64,000 nucleotides of DNA from contig JAITYX010000016.1 in NCBI GenBank assembly GCA_021018815.1, forward strand, positions 4,107,001 to 4,171,000, written 5' to 3'. The notes below the pieces were generated by a model. The model was not told the origin of the DNA and did no database searches. It saw only the letters and a program-made list of their open reading frames with translations. Shown piece by piece: positions 12,161 through 25,400 of the stretch. The DNA comes from Talinum fruticosum (taxonomy: Eukaryota > Streptophyta > Magnoliopsida > Caryophyllales > Talinaceae). The position numbers and the translations under genes are program-made. Numbering within the stretch: position 1 is the first letter of the stretch; every line of letters begins with the position of its first letter.

Positions 12161-14536
12161 ATGGGAAGAGGAAAGATATCAATCGAAAGGATTGAGAATC
12201 CGACAAATAGGCAAGTAACCTTCACAAAGAGAAGAAAGGGGCTGTTCAAGGAGGCAAGAGAGCTTTCCATTCTCTGTGATGCTCAAGTTGGAGTCATCAT
12301 CTTCTCCAGCACTGACAAGCTCTATGAATATGCTAGTAATGATAGGTATGATTTTTACTCTATATAAGCTCCGTATTCATCTTCTAGTTTCTCCCGAAAG
12401 CCTTGTTTCCCCCCTTTTTTTATTTTATTGCACAAATTCTTGTATGAGTTCGTATTACTAAACGAGGCATTCATTTATATAAGATCGATCTTCTTATTGT
12501 TCGACTGGCTACTGTAATACTTATGCATTGACCTATAAAATGGAACACTTTTTTTAACATAAGATGTTTTTTCTTACCTTTCTTAGAGGGAAATTAGGAA
12601 TGCTGCAGTGAAATTTTGGTGGATTTCCTAGATTATTGAGGCATCAAGTCTCTGTAAATATGAACTTAATCATTCTAATTATATTTGTATGAACTTGATT
12701 TCATATTTATGCTGTTAGGAATATGAACTTAATATGTAAACCAATTTTTTCATAGCACTGATTCATGTATAATTTGTCTGAAAATATTTCAGCATGCAGC
12801 CACTGTTGGAGAGATACTACAGAGCAAACGAGGAGAATCAAGTGCTTAATTCCACTTCTGAACCACAGGTATATGGAATGAAACTACGAGTACTTCATTA
12901 GAAATCAAGTTTCTGTACATGCCTTCTGGATATTGTTTCCGGGGTAGATTAGTTCAATCGATAATGTTCCTATTTCACTAGTGATCACCTCGATAACCTT
13001 AGAGGTTAGTTGCATCTTCCACTTCCATTCCCATGGATCCAATTCTAGAGAATATAATTAAAACAAGCATTTGCTCTACATCGGGGAATCCATTGTCAGT
13101 TATGGAAGATCGAAGCTGAGAAGTTAAGGCAACAACTGCAGGAATTGGGAAAAAGCCACAGGTATATAATATTTATGCTTATTGATTCAAACTTGTTCTT
13201 ATGAGATAAAGAAATTCTAACCTTTAGAATTCACTAATTCAAGTTCATTGTGTAAGGAAATTCTAAGAACTATCAATATAATAAAGCTGAAAATAGGTTA
13301 TAAGTTTGAAGATTGAGGAGCGGATACTTCTTGTCACTAGTACATTGTGTGTACAGGATGCAAATAAGTAACTAGGCCAAATATTTGGGTGTTGCTCATA
13401 GATAAGATAATTTAACTGATAAAACCGATGAAACTCATAATGAGATCTAGTCTCTTTTTGTCTCTTTGTCAAACTAAGATTTGAAGATGATGACGACGAA
13501 TAAAGACGTATGTATATAACTAGATGACAAGTACCACGTAAATGAATGTACTCAGAAGCATTCGACTAGCTTAACTTGATAAAGTTGTAGAGATAGGTAT
13601 CATATATTTAGATTTGAAAATTGTGTGATCAGTCCGTGAATCATATCCTTGATCTTTTCGAACAGAACACAAAGAGCGAATGTTGGCCGGGGGGGAATTC
13701 CTTCGTTTATTTGTCTATCGATAGGCAATTGTTAGGACAAGAGCTTTCAGAATTAGGGATTGAGCATTTGGAGAACCTTGAGTGCCAACTTGAGATTGGT
13801 TCAAAAGCCACTCGTACAAGAAAGGTAATACAGTAAGAAGGTCTCTCTGATTTCATAGTACATAATACAGTAATTAGCCACATATCATTCTTTATACACA
13901 TGTTGTAGGAGGAGATTTTGAAAGAGAAAATACAAGAGCTTAATAAGAAGGTACTACCCATACTGTCTCTCTTTATACTTGACGTGGATATAAGCACTTC
14001 CCGAAGTACCGTAGCTATAGTAACATCAATCATAAGGTTACAGTAAATTTTTATGAAGGATTCGGATCGATATAATAATCGATTGCAGGAAATTCTCATG
14101 CATCAAGAAAACATCGAGCTTCATAAGAAGATAATGCGCCAAGACATCATACAAGCGCAAAAGAAGGTTAGGCTGAACCCAACTAATCAAAATATTATAG
14201 TTCATTATCCACTTATTTTTTAGTATTTTTTTATTGTTTTGCGTAACCCAAATTGAGCAAATTCTCGCGTTATAAGTTTTCTTTATTCAAATGATCGAAC
14301 TTGAGATCTTATTTAAAGAGTGATGTTGAACCATTTGAATGAACCTTAATTAATTGACATTATTAATTTTATTATTTATCATTAATTATTTAATTTACAA
14401 ATTACAACTTTAATCAATTGTTTATATTTATTTTTAGGCATCCGGAGGAGAAAATAATGATAAAGGAGGGGTAAATGGAGCCTCTACCAGCTCTACATAT
14501 GAACCTTATGATCCAATCGAGCTCAAGCTAAGCTAG
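12161..14536 (+). CDS. MADS gene 2: MIKCc MADS-box transcription factor, AGL17/ANR1-like, sister of gene 1
   Basis: Seven exons: 12161-12345, 12793-12868, 13100-13161, 13725-13824, 13909-13950, 14089-14166 and 14438-14536, giving 213 aa with no break. The start at 12161 ([13 protein letters not shown]) is the family start; a longer in-frame reading from a TTG is not credible. Residues 1-60 are the MADS domain, with [13 protein letters not shown] where gene 1 has [13 protein letters not shown]. The I region begins [15 protein letters not shown] and the K domain contains [19 protein letters not shown]. Exon 6 is 78 nt, two codons shorter than in genes 1 and 3. The C-terminus is [12 protein letters not shown], nearly identical to gene 1. 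Introns are compact: intron 1 is 447 bp against 3.0 kb in gene 1. It is probably a nuclear DNA-binding partner or competitor of gene 1 protein, arisen by tandem duplication; function is inferred from the family. Confidence 0.93.
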
Positions 14537-15158
14537 CTATATGGCCAGGTTAAACATCCTCTGCAACATCCTGAAATAATTGGAGAGCAAATTTTGTGTC
14601 CCAGTTTTTCGTACCAAGTGCAAGCTTGGAGGATACGTTATTTTTAGAATGATACTACGTACGTACGACAAGAATGTTGTCTAGCACTATTTATGTTGTG
14701 CTAGTACCCGTAGTCAATTGTATATCTTTTCGAGTCGATAATATTGATAGATTGTTATCTATGTTGTCCAAGCCTTGTCATTCACGTTTTAAGTACAAAA
14801 GACTTCTGGTGATGGCATGTTAATTATACAATAAAATCAGATTTACAAGAATTATGGATGGTCATGCGCTATGTGAATATATTTCGAGCCTCCAACACCT
14901 AAATGCTCCCCTTTTTTTTTGGGGGGGCGTGTCCAACTGGCCATGCACATGCCGCATGTGCAGTAAAAGTGAAGCCAACAAGTACAACGTCCTAAATTAA
15001 CTTGCTCAATCCACTAAACCAAGTTTTATATACACTCACTATATACTAATCTTTTTGACGATTTTGCTTTACTTTATTTTCTGATATATATATGTGTGTG
15101 TGAATGAAGATTAACGGTTTCGTGTTTTAAAAAGTGGATTCTTATTCAGACCACAAGA

Positions 15159-15360
15159 ATGATCGCAGTGGTCTTGTCATCTTGTGGCTGGTTCGTTGAT
15201 TTGTGGCGATCCTTGTGGATTGTTGTAGAGGTCCTTAGTGCTGGTTGCTTTAGCTTTTGTTTTTTTTTTTTGGTTTCTTTTGTCAGTGTTCTTGACTTAT
15301 TTTTACTATTTCTGAGTAATTTGCCTTCTTTACCTATGGGCATAATTTATCAAAAAAATT
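15159..15360 (+). mobile_element. possible 3' end of a non-LTR retroelement
   Basis: GT-rich sequence unlike the AT-rich surroundings ends in a phrase like CCTATGGGCATAATTTATC followed by an A run. This resembles 3' ends of plant LINEs or of RNase H-type pseudogenes. No reverse transcriptase remains. The assignment is tentative. Confidence 0.3.
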
Positions 15361-15674
15361 ATTTTGATTAGTTTACCCCCTTTTTCTTTCTTCTTAAGTT
15401 GTTCTTTTTAATTTATTATACTTTCGAATAGTCTTATTTACAAGGGTAGACACACAACTAGGATGTCAAACAGCTACTTTTAATTCGTGGGTTCAAGTTT
15501 TTTTTTTTTGTGCTTGTTTGTTGCAGTTGTTTGGTTTAATATGTTGTAGAATTGGATAGACATTGTTTTCATTGGTTTGTGTTGAGAGATTAGTGAGACA
15601 ACTGTATACACTTTTTATTAGTGTGAAAGAAAGAGTAAGTATTTATGATAAGTTGAAAATCACATATCTTAATT

Positions 15675-16569
15675 ACTTCCTATGTTTCAAAATATCTGTT
15701 GTTTTATGATGGAATTTCAAGGTAACACAAAATTTATAACAAAATTTGTGTTAAAAGACCAAGTTTTTCCCAAGATTTCATTGGACATGAAGAAAATTAA
15801 TGAAAAACAGACACAAACAAAATAATTAATAAGAATAAATTTAGATCTAGCAAAACTAACACTGAACCAACATCCAAAGTAGTTGAACCGATTTCGACCC
15901 GAAATCCGAAAGTGAACCGACCTGAAATCTAATGAATTCGATTCATACCCGAACAAAAATAATCTAATCCGAAACCGACCCTACCCGAAATATAATTGAC
16001 CCGATTAAGACCTGAACCCGAAATGACCAAACCGAATCGGACTCGATTCATCCGAATAAAAGTGACTTGAACCCAAACCAACTCAAATTCGAGTTTGACC
16101 CAAGATGGGTCTCTGCAACTTTTTTAATTTTTTTGGGTGGGCCTCTTATGATGAACTTTTGTACTTGTAAAGATACAATTTTAATCACCAAATCCTATTC
16201 AAGCGAAGCCATATCAAGGGATGGTGGTGGACTTGATATTATTCTATATGGTTCTCTAAACCATACCCGAAACCATCCCAAAACCTACCCGAACCGACAT
16301 TGACCCAACTCGAATAAAAAATCACCCAAATTAAATTTCACCCAAAGCTAACCCGTTCGAAATTAACCCGAACTTGACCCGAACGAGATTGATACGAGTT
16401 GAACCAAAATGAAGTTGACCCGAACACTGAAACGAATGACCCGATTGTCATGTCTAGATAAATTTATAAATTAGTCATTAATACTTCATTTAAATTGTAA
16501 AATGAGAGATATTTTGAAACGAAAAAAGTTAGTCGAATAACATGTATTACGAAACGGAGGAGGAAGTAT
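15675..16569. repeat. GACCCGAA-type repeat block between Stowaway-like ends
   Basis: The left edge (15678-15702, ACTTCCTATGTTTCAAAATA) and the right edge (about 16508-16569, ending GGAGGAGGAAGTA) are inverted versions of each other around a TACTTCC...GTTTCAAAATATCT core. Between them, about 15840-16450 is full of degenerate GACCCGAA / AACCCGAACC units. A nested insertion into a Stowaway-like element is one reading. Confidence 0.45.
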
Positions 16570-19500
16570 TAGTACAGAATGTTTTGCATCATCTATTACA
16601 TCACCATCACAATTTGTGTCCTTCACTCGAACCAATTTCCTAGATTCTTAAGGGCTTTCTATTAGACATAATCTATATATCATTTGTATTATTATAAAGA
16701 ACGAGAAGGTGATGCTCTTACTGATGTCATCACCATAATAATTAATTCTATTTAATAATCCGAATAAAAGTGAAAACAGTAGAGCATCAATTGTTATGTA
16801 TTAATTTGTTTGAAGTGATTAATTATTTATGTTTAATTAATTAATAATGATACGTAATGTAGCCTTTGAGCCCCATAATCACATACGCTACATAATCTCA
16901 AACCTTTTAAGATTGCGCAATGGGCAGCAACATAATCAATATATATATATCCGTACATACCATGATCAAGTTTGAAATTTGAACAAATCACTTTGTCTCC
17001 TCGACTCATATCGAGTCATTGTATTCATAAATTGGCATGATGGAGTTCTGTTTTTTTTAAGAGTTTAGTCTACTTTTCTTAATTATATTGTTTTTTTATT
17101 AAAAAATATTTTTAATGATAAAAAAATCATATCAAGTCATTACCACATCTAATTGATTTGCTCCACAATTAATTACATTTTACATACATGAAGCTACACT
17201 AAACAATTGTGTCATTATTAGAGTCTACCCTTTTTGTCAAAACTATTGTCGCTTTATTTTTATTTTTTTAATTTCGTAATCTTTGATCAAAAAATTATTC
17301 ACAATCGCTATTGTTTTACAATTCAAATAACATATTAATAATTAATTTACTAATTTTATTTTTAGTAAATTTTTCTTCTGTTTTTGTTTTCATTGGAGAG
17401 AATAGTATAAAAACTGTTTTTCAATTGTTAATATATACATTCGTTTAAGTTTTTGTTTAAGTAGATCTAAACATATATATTAAGCATCATGCTATATAAT
17501 TATGATTATATATTACAAATTTGTAATTGTGTTTTGATTGCCTTATTTGGTATATGAAAGTACTATATAGAGAAAATTACTTTATAATTAAGATTACCTC
17601 AAACTATAATAATTATGATTAAATATTATAAAGTTAATTATTAGATGATCGTTGAATTACATCCAAACAAAAATCATATTTTGTTGAACGGTAACAAATG
17701 ATATCGTTATCTCTTTTGACTTTTTCCTTACATGAGTACTCCAACACCATGACTTGCATATATCTCTACAACAAAATCTTCCAGTATGATTGCAATATGT
17801 TCAAATTAAAACATACTAAACATAAATCAAATGAATTCTTTACCCAATATTTTTTAATTGATTAATTCAAATTTATATTACTTAAATAATGTTATGTTTT
17901 AAAGTTAGATTGCATTAGATGCTCCAGGGATAGATGCATGTCTTATAATTAAATAAAACTATGTATAAAAGCCTTTTTTTTCTTCTTTTTTTTTTCCTTC
18001 TAGCAAGGGGTGTGTTACTTTTGTTGGCTCTTGGGATTATGGAAATGGTAGATGACAGTTGCAAAATTCTGGGGCCAAACTAAAAACATGCATTATGGAG
18101 ACTATAAAAAAAAGGGGGTGGTTCTGACCTTTAAGAAGCACTCTACTTTGTCTTTAACAAGGAATTCCCCTGTTTTAGAAACAATGCCAATTTTGAACAA
18201 TGAAAACAATCTTTTAAAAAATGAAGGAATAGAAAGTTATCATGGAGTTTGGTGTCAATATTGAACTTTGTATTCTTTTTTTCGTAAAAAAATTCCCATG
18301 AATTGGATGTCAGTCACTAGATTAAAATCGAGGTATATTTCAATTCGGTCTAAAAAAGATATGCTTCAAGATTTAAATAATCTTATAAATTGATAATAGC
18401 ACTAAATTAAAATATCTTATAAAATACAGTACGCCCTTATTTAATTATCTTTACTAATAACTATTACTTTAACTCAATGCAATATGTAATAATGGGAGTC
18501 GTTACACCTAAACAAAATGCCAAGTGAGTTATATGTAGTGTATCCAAGTGATTTGTATACAGTGCGATGATGTTACATCTTATAATCTTGGCAATTGCAC
18601 GATGCATCTATTGATAAGAATGACTATATGTGGAAGAAGTAGGGAGCCTTATATGTCTCGACCTCGGTATAGTGCAAAAGAATTATTAATTGTATGATAA
18701 TTATTTGTATTTTCGACGCAGAGTATAGGAAAATAATTATATTGAGCCAACCAAGCCAAACAATTTTATAGACTCACGTCCATGTCAAAGCGCAATGAGT
18801 TGGCTTACGCTTGGTTTAATTCAAATTTCAAGTCAGTTTATAATCAAATAAAGTTTGAGAATTTATCGAGCCAACTCATTTCATTTATAATCCTAGTCAT
18901 GCCATATATACCATCTACAAAGTTGCAAAAGCACTCTAAAATTTAGTTCTCCGAAAAGTTGCAATAAGATAATCGGTTAACCGCTTTTTAGATCGATTTT
19001 TCGTATCAATTTTTCGATTTCGTTTTTTTCTGCACACTCCTAATAACATATACATTTAACCATATAAAGAGTTTGATGAACTACTAAACTTATACTTTTT
19101 TATTTTTAATTTAATACACATTTAACCCAAACTTCTTTTTTTTTTTTTTTCTTGAAGAGAAAGATAAAATCTCGAGGGGCAACGAAAAAGAAAAAAAATG
19201 GTTTTCTTTAAATTAGCGAAATGTTGTATTGTTGAGAAAAAGGTGTTGCAAGGAAAATTCTGTTTCCAATCATGCAAAAGTAAGAGGTGATGAGAGTCCT
19301 CACTTGGTAATGACTTAATTAAACAACCAATTAACCTTTAATTATGAACTAACGAGCAATTAATTAAGGAAAAGCCTTGACAGCGTGTCGGTGGTTCATA
19401 CGTTGGACAGAAACATGGATATTCCCAAACTCCTAATTAGATTAAATTAAGTTAATCTCATCCTCTTTAACCTCTTTTTAAGGGGTCTTCTGATAATCCT

Positions 19501-19714
19501 AGGTAATGTCTCTCTCTCTCTCTCTCTCTTATTTGATAGTAATCAACTTGTACGGTACAAATAAAATATAATTTGTCCTTAATTAATTTATTTCAGTGCT
19601 TTGTTTTTTAAAATAAATTATTCATCCACTTTGTCGCAACTTGCCTTAAATCCTACATCTTAATTGCAAATTTGAATCTTGTTGTAATAGTTGGATAGAA
19701 AACTACCATTGTTA

Positions 19715-19979
19715 TTCCCTCCATCACCAAAAAATAAAAATAAAAAATTGCATAGTTTGATATTTTGCAATTTCCAATATATCATTTTAATTATTGATTT
19801 TTAAAATTATATAATAAAAAAAATTACAAAAATATATTATAATAAAAGTATTTTTAAAAGAAATTCATTATGATAATTTTACATTGTTAATCAATATATA
19901 TTTTAATTAAATATTGATTAAAATTTACAAAGTTTGATCTGAAAAGTTAAAACAAACAATTATTTTGGGACGGAGAGAG
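19715..19979. mobile_element. Stowaway-like MITE (~265 bp)
   Basis: The left end TTCCCTCCATCACCAAAA and the complement of the right end, CTCTCTCCGTCCCAAAAT, are related inverted repeats. Both ends are flanked by TA (19713-19714 and 19980-19981). The AT-rich inside has no coding capacity. These are Tc1/mariner-derived Stowaway traits. Confidence 0.7.
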
Positions 19980-21540
19980 TATAATTTTTTTATTATTGTT
20001 AAAATAATAAGGGGAGATTTTACATGTATATATTTTGGAGAATTTAAATATAGGCAACCTGATTTTAAAAATCATTTTTATTTATGACAACGGGTCGATC
20101 CTCAAAAAAACTCACGTTAAAGCTCCAACAAAACCTAGGATCGATCAATTTCAATTTTAATTTGAATTCAAATAAACAACTTCCATTCAAGCAAAATGAA
20201 TCTCAAAACCAAATTAAATCAAATTCATCCCAAAACAACTTTATTCATTATCTATGTCAATAAAATGACTGTCCACGTCATTGCTCCCTGAATTCTGTTT
20301 GTTCCATGGTACAAATTCTAAGGTGTTACATTATTGCTAAATATTTACTAAAACTCTCCTAATTTCTTTTTCGCTTTACCATTTCTTAATATATATCTTG
20401 AGAGTATAAAGTTCCGGGTATATAATAGATGCGCTTGGTTTCATGGTGATCCAAAAGAAAATAAACGAAATTAAATATGAATATGGTCCAACTTGTAAAG
20501 TGGAATTATTTCTATCTAATATTCCATCAGATGATTTTATTGACGTAATTTATAACTCTAAAATTAAGGGTTATTGGACGCTAATAACCTTTAGGGGGCA
20601 TTAAAGGTCAATAATTCTACTTTTGAAATTATTAAATGTTAATAATCTCACATTTTTGAATTGGATATTAATGACCTTCAACCTTATTTGTTTTTCTATG
20701 GATTACCATGAAGAGAATTAATTAGGCAAATGACGTGTGAGGTTATATAACTCACTACCCATAGTAATCCACATTTATATATTATATCATATATTATCAT
20801 TACCACAAAATTAAATTGTTGGCAATTTAAAAAAACAAATGGACCAAATATGAAATTATTGACTTCAAATTTAAAAGGTGAAATTATTGATATTTAATTC
20901 TTTCAACTGTAAAATTATTAACCTTAAATTTAAAGAGTTAGATTATTAACTTTCAATAGTAAAATTATTGCGGTTCACTAAACCCTAAATTAATAGTATA
21001 TGGTGGTCTATAACAGTGATAACAATGATAACTTGGGCCACAGATTGGACAGACTCCGAAAAATGTGGACAGGGTCGAATTACAATTTGTAAACAGCCCG
21101 TTCAATTTTTTTATTAATTTGGATTAAACGGGATAATCTTATTTTTTATGGGATAATCTTATTTAATTATGATTAATTAAGCTGCCTTATTACTGTGCAG
21201 ATCTGCTGGGGATTCTGCGACAGATGTCAAAGAATGGAAAGCGGATATGAACACCACGCGCGCGTGACGAAATTCCGAATCCGGTAAGCGGTTTTGGGGT
21301 TGTATTTAGCGCTCCCTGTTTTTGCTTAATTAATTAATTAATCCCGTGATTAGTACGAACATTAGCTCATTACTTCTTAATTACTGGGACCCACTGCCCA
21401 AAAAAGGAGAAAAAACCCACAAGTGGTTTTCATGTTTCTATTTTAAAGCGGTATATGCCCAGAAAAAGGACAGAAATAATTTTTAAAAAACAAAATATAA
21501 TTAATTAACGAAAACAGAAGTACTAATGAGAAGATAAAAG

Positions 21541-21623
21541 TAGCTGCTAATCTCTTCTATTCTCAGTCGTCCTTGATCATCTTCTCTCAAAAGCTGTTGC
21601 TCTGGAAACTCATTGTAAGTCAA

Positions 21624-21654
<31 letters not shown>

Positions 21655-22181
21655 AGGGTCTAGAAGCTTCCTTTCAATTTTTCCTTCGAATTTAATTCAT
21701 CGTATATCTATATAAGCTTTGTTATGTTTTATAATTAATTATCTTTTGCATGATCCAAAGGAAAATATGGTCATCGATATAAAGTTATATATGTATTAAT
21801 TAGGCTCTTTTTCTAGGGTTTCTAAAATTTCAATTTGAGTATATTGAATAAATATATAATATTAAAATGAAATATATTGAGGTATATATATATATATATA
21901 TATTAATATGATTTTATTCTAAATTAATTGTTTACAGATAAAATTAAGTTTGAACTTGATGTACATATATCAATTCAAGTTTAGTTTTCTTCCTGATCCT
22001 ATATAAAGTTGATGAAGTTTCCATGTATACTTTGTTTTTGTTACTTCTTGACTTGTTTTTGTGATTTTTGGGTTTTATTTGCCTGTATTTATGTTAATTT
22101 TGTCGATTGAAGTTGACCCGTTAGATACTTATAAAGTTGGAAATGAATGAATGAATGAATGAATAGCAGGTTTTTGGGAAA
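21541..22181 (+). promoter_or_regulatory. 5' leader of MADS gene 3 with leader intron
   Basis: A pyrimidine-rich leader (21545-21614) is followed by a strong donor, CATT|GTAAGT, at 21614/21615. An acceptor, AATAGCAG, ends at 22169, twelve bases before the ATG at 22182. The predicted 555-bp intron contains a (CT)n run at about 21625-21655 and a (GAAT)n run at 22144-22164. Transcript evidence would be needed to confirm it. Confidence 0.55.
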
Positions 22182-25100
22182 ATGGGGAGAGGGAAGATTG
22201 TGATTAGAAGGATTGACAATTCAACAAGCAGGCAAGTGACGTTCTCAAAGCGAAGGAGTGGACTGTTGAAGAAAGCAAAAGAGCTCTCCATTCTTTGTGA
22301 TGCTGAACTTGGAGTTGTCATCTTTTCCAGCACTGGCAGACTCTATGAATTTACAAGCACCAAGTCCGTTCTCTCTCTCTCTCTCTCTCTCTCTCTTCCT
22401 GAATGAATACACATACATATGTATGGTAGTTAATCATGAATTGAGGCAAAGTTCATGTTCTATTTAACCGAAAGAAGTTGTAAGCAAATATAAGCACTCG
22501 TAAAATAGTTATAAAATTAGTTATAAAAGCTGTAAACAGTTGTAAAAAGGTACAAGGTTGAAACTTAAAGCTAAATGGAACAGGATCAAAGTCTCGTGAT
22601 CTATACTTCTTCAAAAGTACCCTAAATCAATTGTGTGAGTGATTTAGGGTATTGTTGGTTATCTTAGCTTAATTATCTTGGCTTAATTGTTCAACACTCA
22701 CTTAAGGTGTTAGAGGGTTCATTAATCTGAAAATTGATAAACAGTTCATCATTAGTAATCTATCTATTAGTTGTAGTCAATCAGTTTAATTCCCTTGGGT
22801 TGATGAAACTCACAATTCTGACCAATTAAGGTAAGTCGTGTTTGATAATATTATTTAAAGTAGTATTTAACGTTCCATAATTATTAATTAGGATCGGGTT
22901 ATAGACAGAACTTGACAAACATTAATTTCATCTTGGATTGATAGAGCTTATGCATAGAGAATTACCTATTATCTATATCTATATATAATTAGTTGGAAGT
23001 GGGAAAAAGAGTAATGCCAAATGCCTTTGAAATGTAAACTATACACATATTTTTTTTGGGTGCAAAATGTAAACAATAGTACTGGATAAATGAGGGTTTA
23101 TCTAGTGTAATGTGTTCTAATAAGTTGTTAAATGGGTGTTTAGTGCACTTAATCATGGAGATAAGTAGATGAGTATAGATTAATTGGGGAATCTAAAAGG
23201 CATATACTATAAAACTTATTCTCATGGATGAGGATGTAAGTTCCATTAGTATATATGTGATGAGTGCATGCTATAATCTCTACTTCTTTTTTATTTTAAA
23301 AGGGTTTTACACTTTTTGGAAAAAAAAAAGACTTATATCCTTAAGAGACAATTATTTGATAATTATGGAAATAAATGGAGTAAAAATGAATAGATTAGTA
23401 TATACGGTGGAATTTGGGTTTATTTGAAGTTATATAAAAGTTTTTATTTATTTTTATTTTATGTTAGCTTTTGTTTTTTATTTATTTATGCTCTTTTTTG
23501 TTCGTTTATGTTGTTTTCTTTTCTTTTTATTAATCGTTTTTCGTTCATTTCTGATGTATATGCTACTTCTGTCTGTTTTTTATGTAATTTTGAATAGTAG
23601 GCCTTAATATTCAAAGGTTTAGGATCCGGTTATAAAACTTTAAGCAAGCTTGCTTTGTATCCCCCTTCCAACCAGGTACTTTGTACCATTGCCCTCTCGC
23701 ACCTTATAGCCATTTAAAGATACTATATATATTTTACGAACTCACGTATACTATCTAAAAATAACGTTTGATAAACTTATTTGTTTTCAACAAGACTGTT
23801 TGATAATTACTTTTTTTCCCATGATTTTTATTAATTGGATATTTGTAATTTTTGTTTCTTTACAATGAATAAACACATAAATGACCACTTAAATTTGATA
23901 TTTATTATTACTTGATATTATTTTGTTTATTGTTTACTCAATTTTCTTTTACTGAGAACTAAACTATCTGAAAGTGACCATTTAAATAGGTAATAGATTA
24001 ATAATTTCCTTGTTATTTATTTCAAACAAATTTGTAGGTCAAATAAATAATTTTATTAAGCTCACTCTTAACATTATTCCCAACTACATTGGGTCATCAA
24101 TTATAACATAATATGTGAATTTTATGATTAATGATCAAATTAGGTACTTTTACAAATTTCTATACTAGTTAAAATGAATGACAAAAGTAAGTTCAAACTT
24201 AGACAAAATTATCATTTAGACATAATTACTATCATTAGGGTTTTAATGGGGGATGACAATTGATGTAATTATGATAAAGTTTTGGTCAATAAAGTCATTT
24301 AACAAATAATGTTCAAAAGTCATTCTAAAAAGCTACTCAAGATAGCTTTTTACAAAATGGCTTTTGGAACCAAAAGTCATTTTAAAAAGTCAAACCACCA
24401 AACATCTCATATAACTATACGGATAAACTACTCCCAAAAAGACATTTTGGATGAAAAAGCCAATAAAAAGCCAACATCCAAGACCGTAGTATCAGCTAGT
24501 CACTCTTGAAGTAAAATTTTACTTTGAAACATATATATTGTTGGTCACCTCAAAACCTTTAAAATGTCACTCGTAATTAAAGAAATTCGACTTATAATAA
24601 CTCTTATATAAGATAGTTTATTGGTTTATTTAGTGGTTTGAAATGTAACCAATTTGTGGAATGAGAATGTTACTATTATTGTGTTGTTTGTCTTGAATGT
24701 TGTGTAATATCATTTGTTGTAGTGAGCTCCCTCCCCCACCCCCTCCCTCCTTGCTTCTTTGAATTTTCCACAAAAGGATTTAATTAAGGGCATCTCAGAC
24801 TATTTCCTCATGCAAGGCCGAATAAAGGTATATTTGTATTTTTGCAAACCCAGTTTAAGCATAAATGAGAAAATATTTCTCTGGTTTTTTTTTAGTGAGA
24901 ATATATCAAGATCTCTTACATCATCATTACTTTACTATTATACTTTTTGGAAATTTCAATCAAAGTGGTATTATGAATTGTATATATACATTTATAAAAC
25001 TTATTAAACAAATACATAGTATTCCAAAGAAAAACTTAAAGATCGTAAAAATTTATCGTAAAAGATTCAAATTTAAGACTTACTGCATCGATTTTTAGTA

Positions 25101-25352
25101 TATACCTCTAAATTTTTAAAAAGGTAAAATAATGGAAAGTAAAATAAATTTTTTGGCCTTCAACATTATATATATATTTCAAGACAACTTTCAAGAATCA
25201 ACATCTTCTTAAAATATGAAATAATCCATTCTATTTGCACTTCAGCTTTTTACCACATGCATAAGATTTTAAGTTTATTTGTATATCACTTTTTCTTAAA
25301 CTGTCTCTTCAAAGAAAGTTTGGGGATGCAGTGACATGCATGAATGAATGAA

Positions 25353-25400
<48 letters not shown>

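Larger units (their letters stand above)
14537..21540. other. 7-kb intergenic DNA between MADS genes 2 and 3
   Basis: No gene is supported. Contents include a LINE-3'-end-like stretch (15159-15360), a GACCCGAA-rich block between possible Stowaway-like ends (15675-16569), a Stowaway MITE (19715-19979), a (TC)n run near 19509-19529 and much AT-rich sequence. The open frame at 18052-18264 (+) has no recognisable domain. Confidence 0.5.

Noticed and set aside
24300..24500. AAAGTCATTTT / AAAAAGCTACTC-like sequence suggesting a MITE
   Set aside because: Short internal repeats are present, but no terminal inverted repeats or target duplication could be defined.
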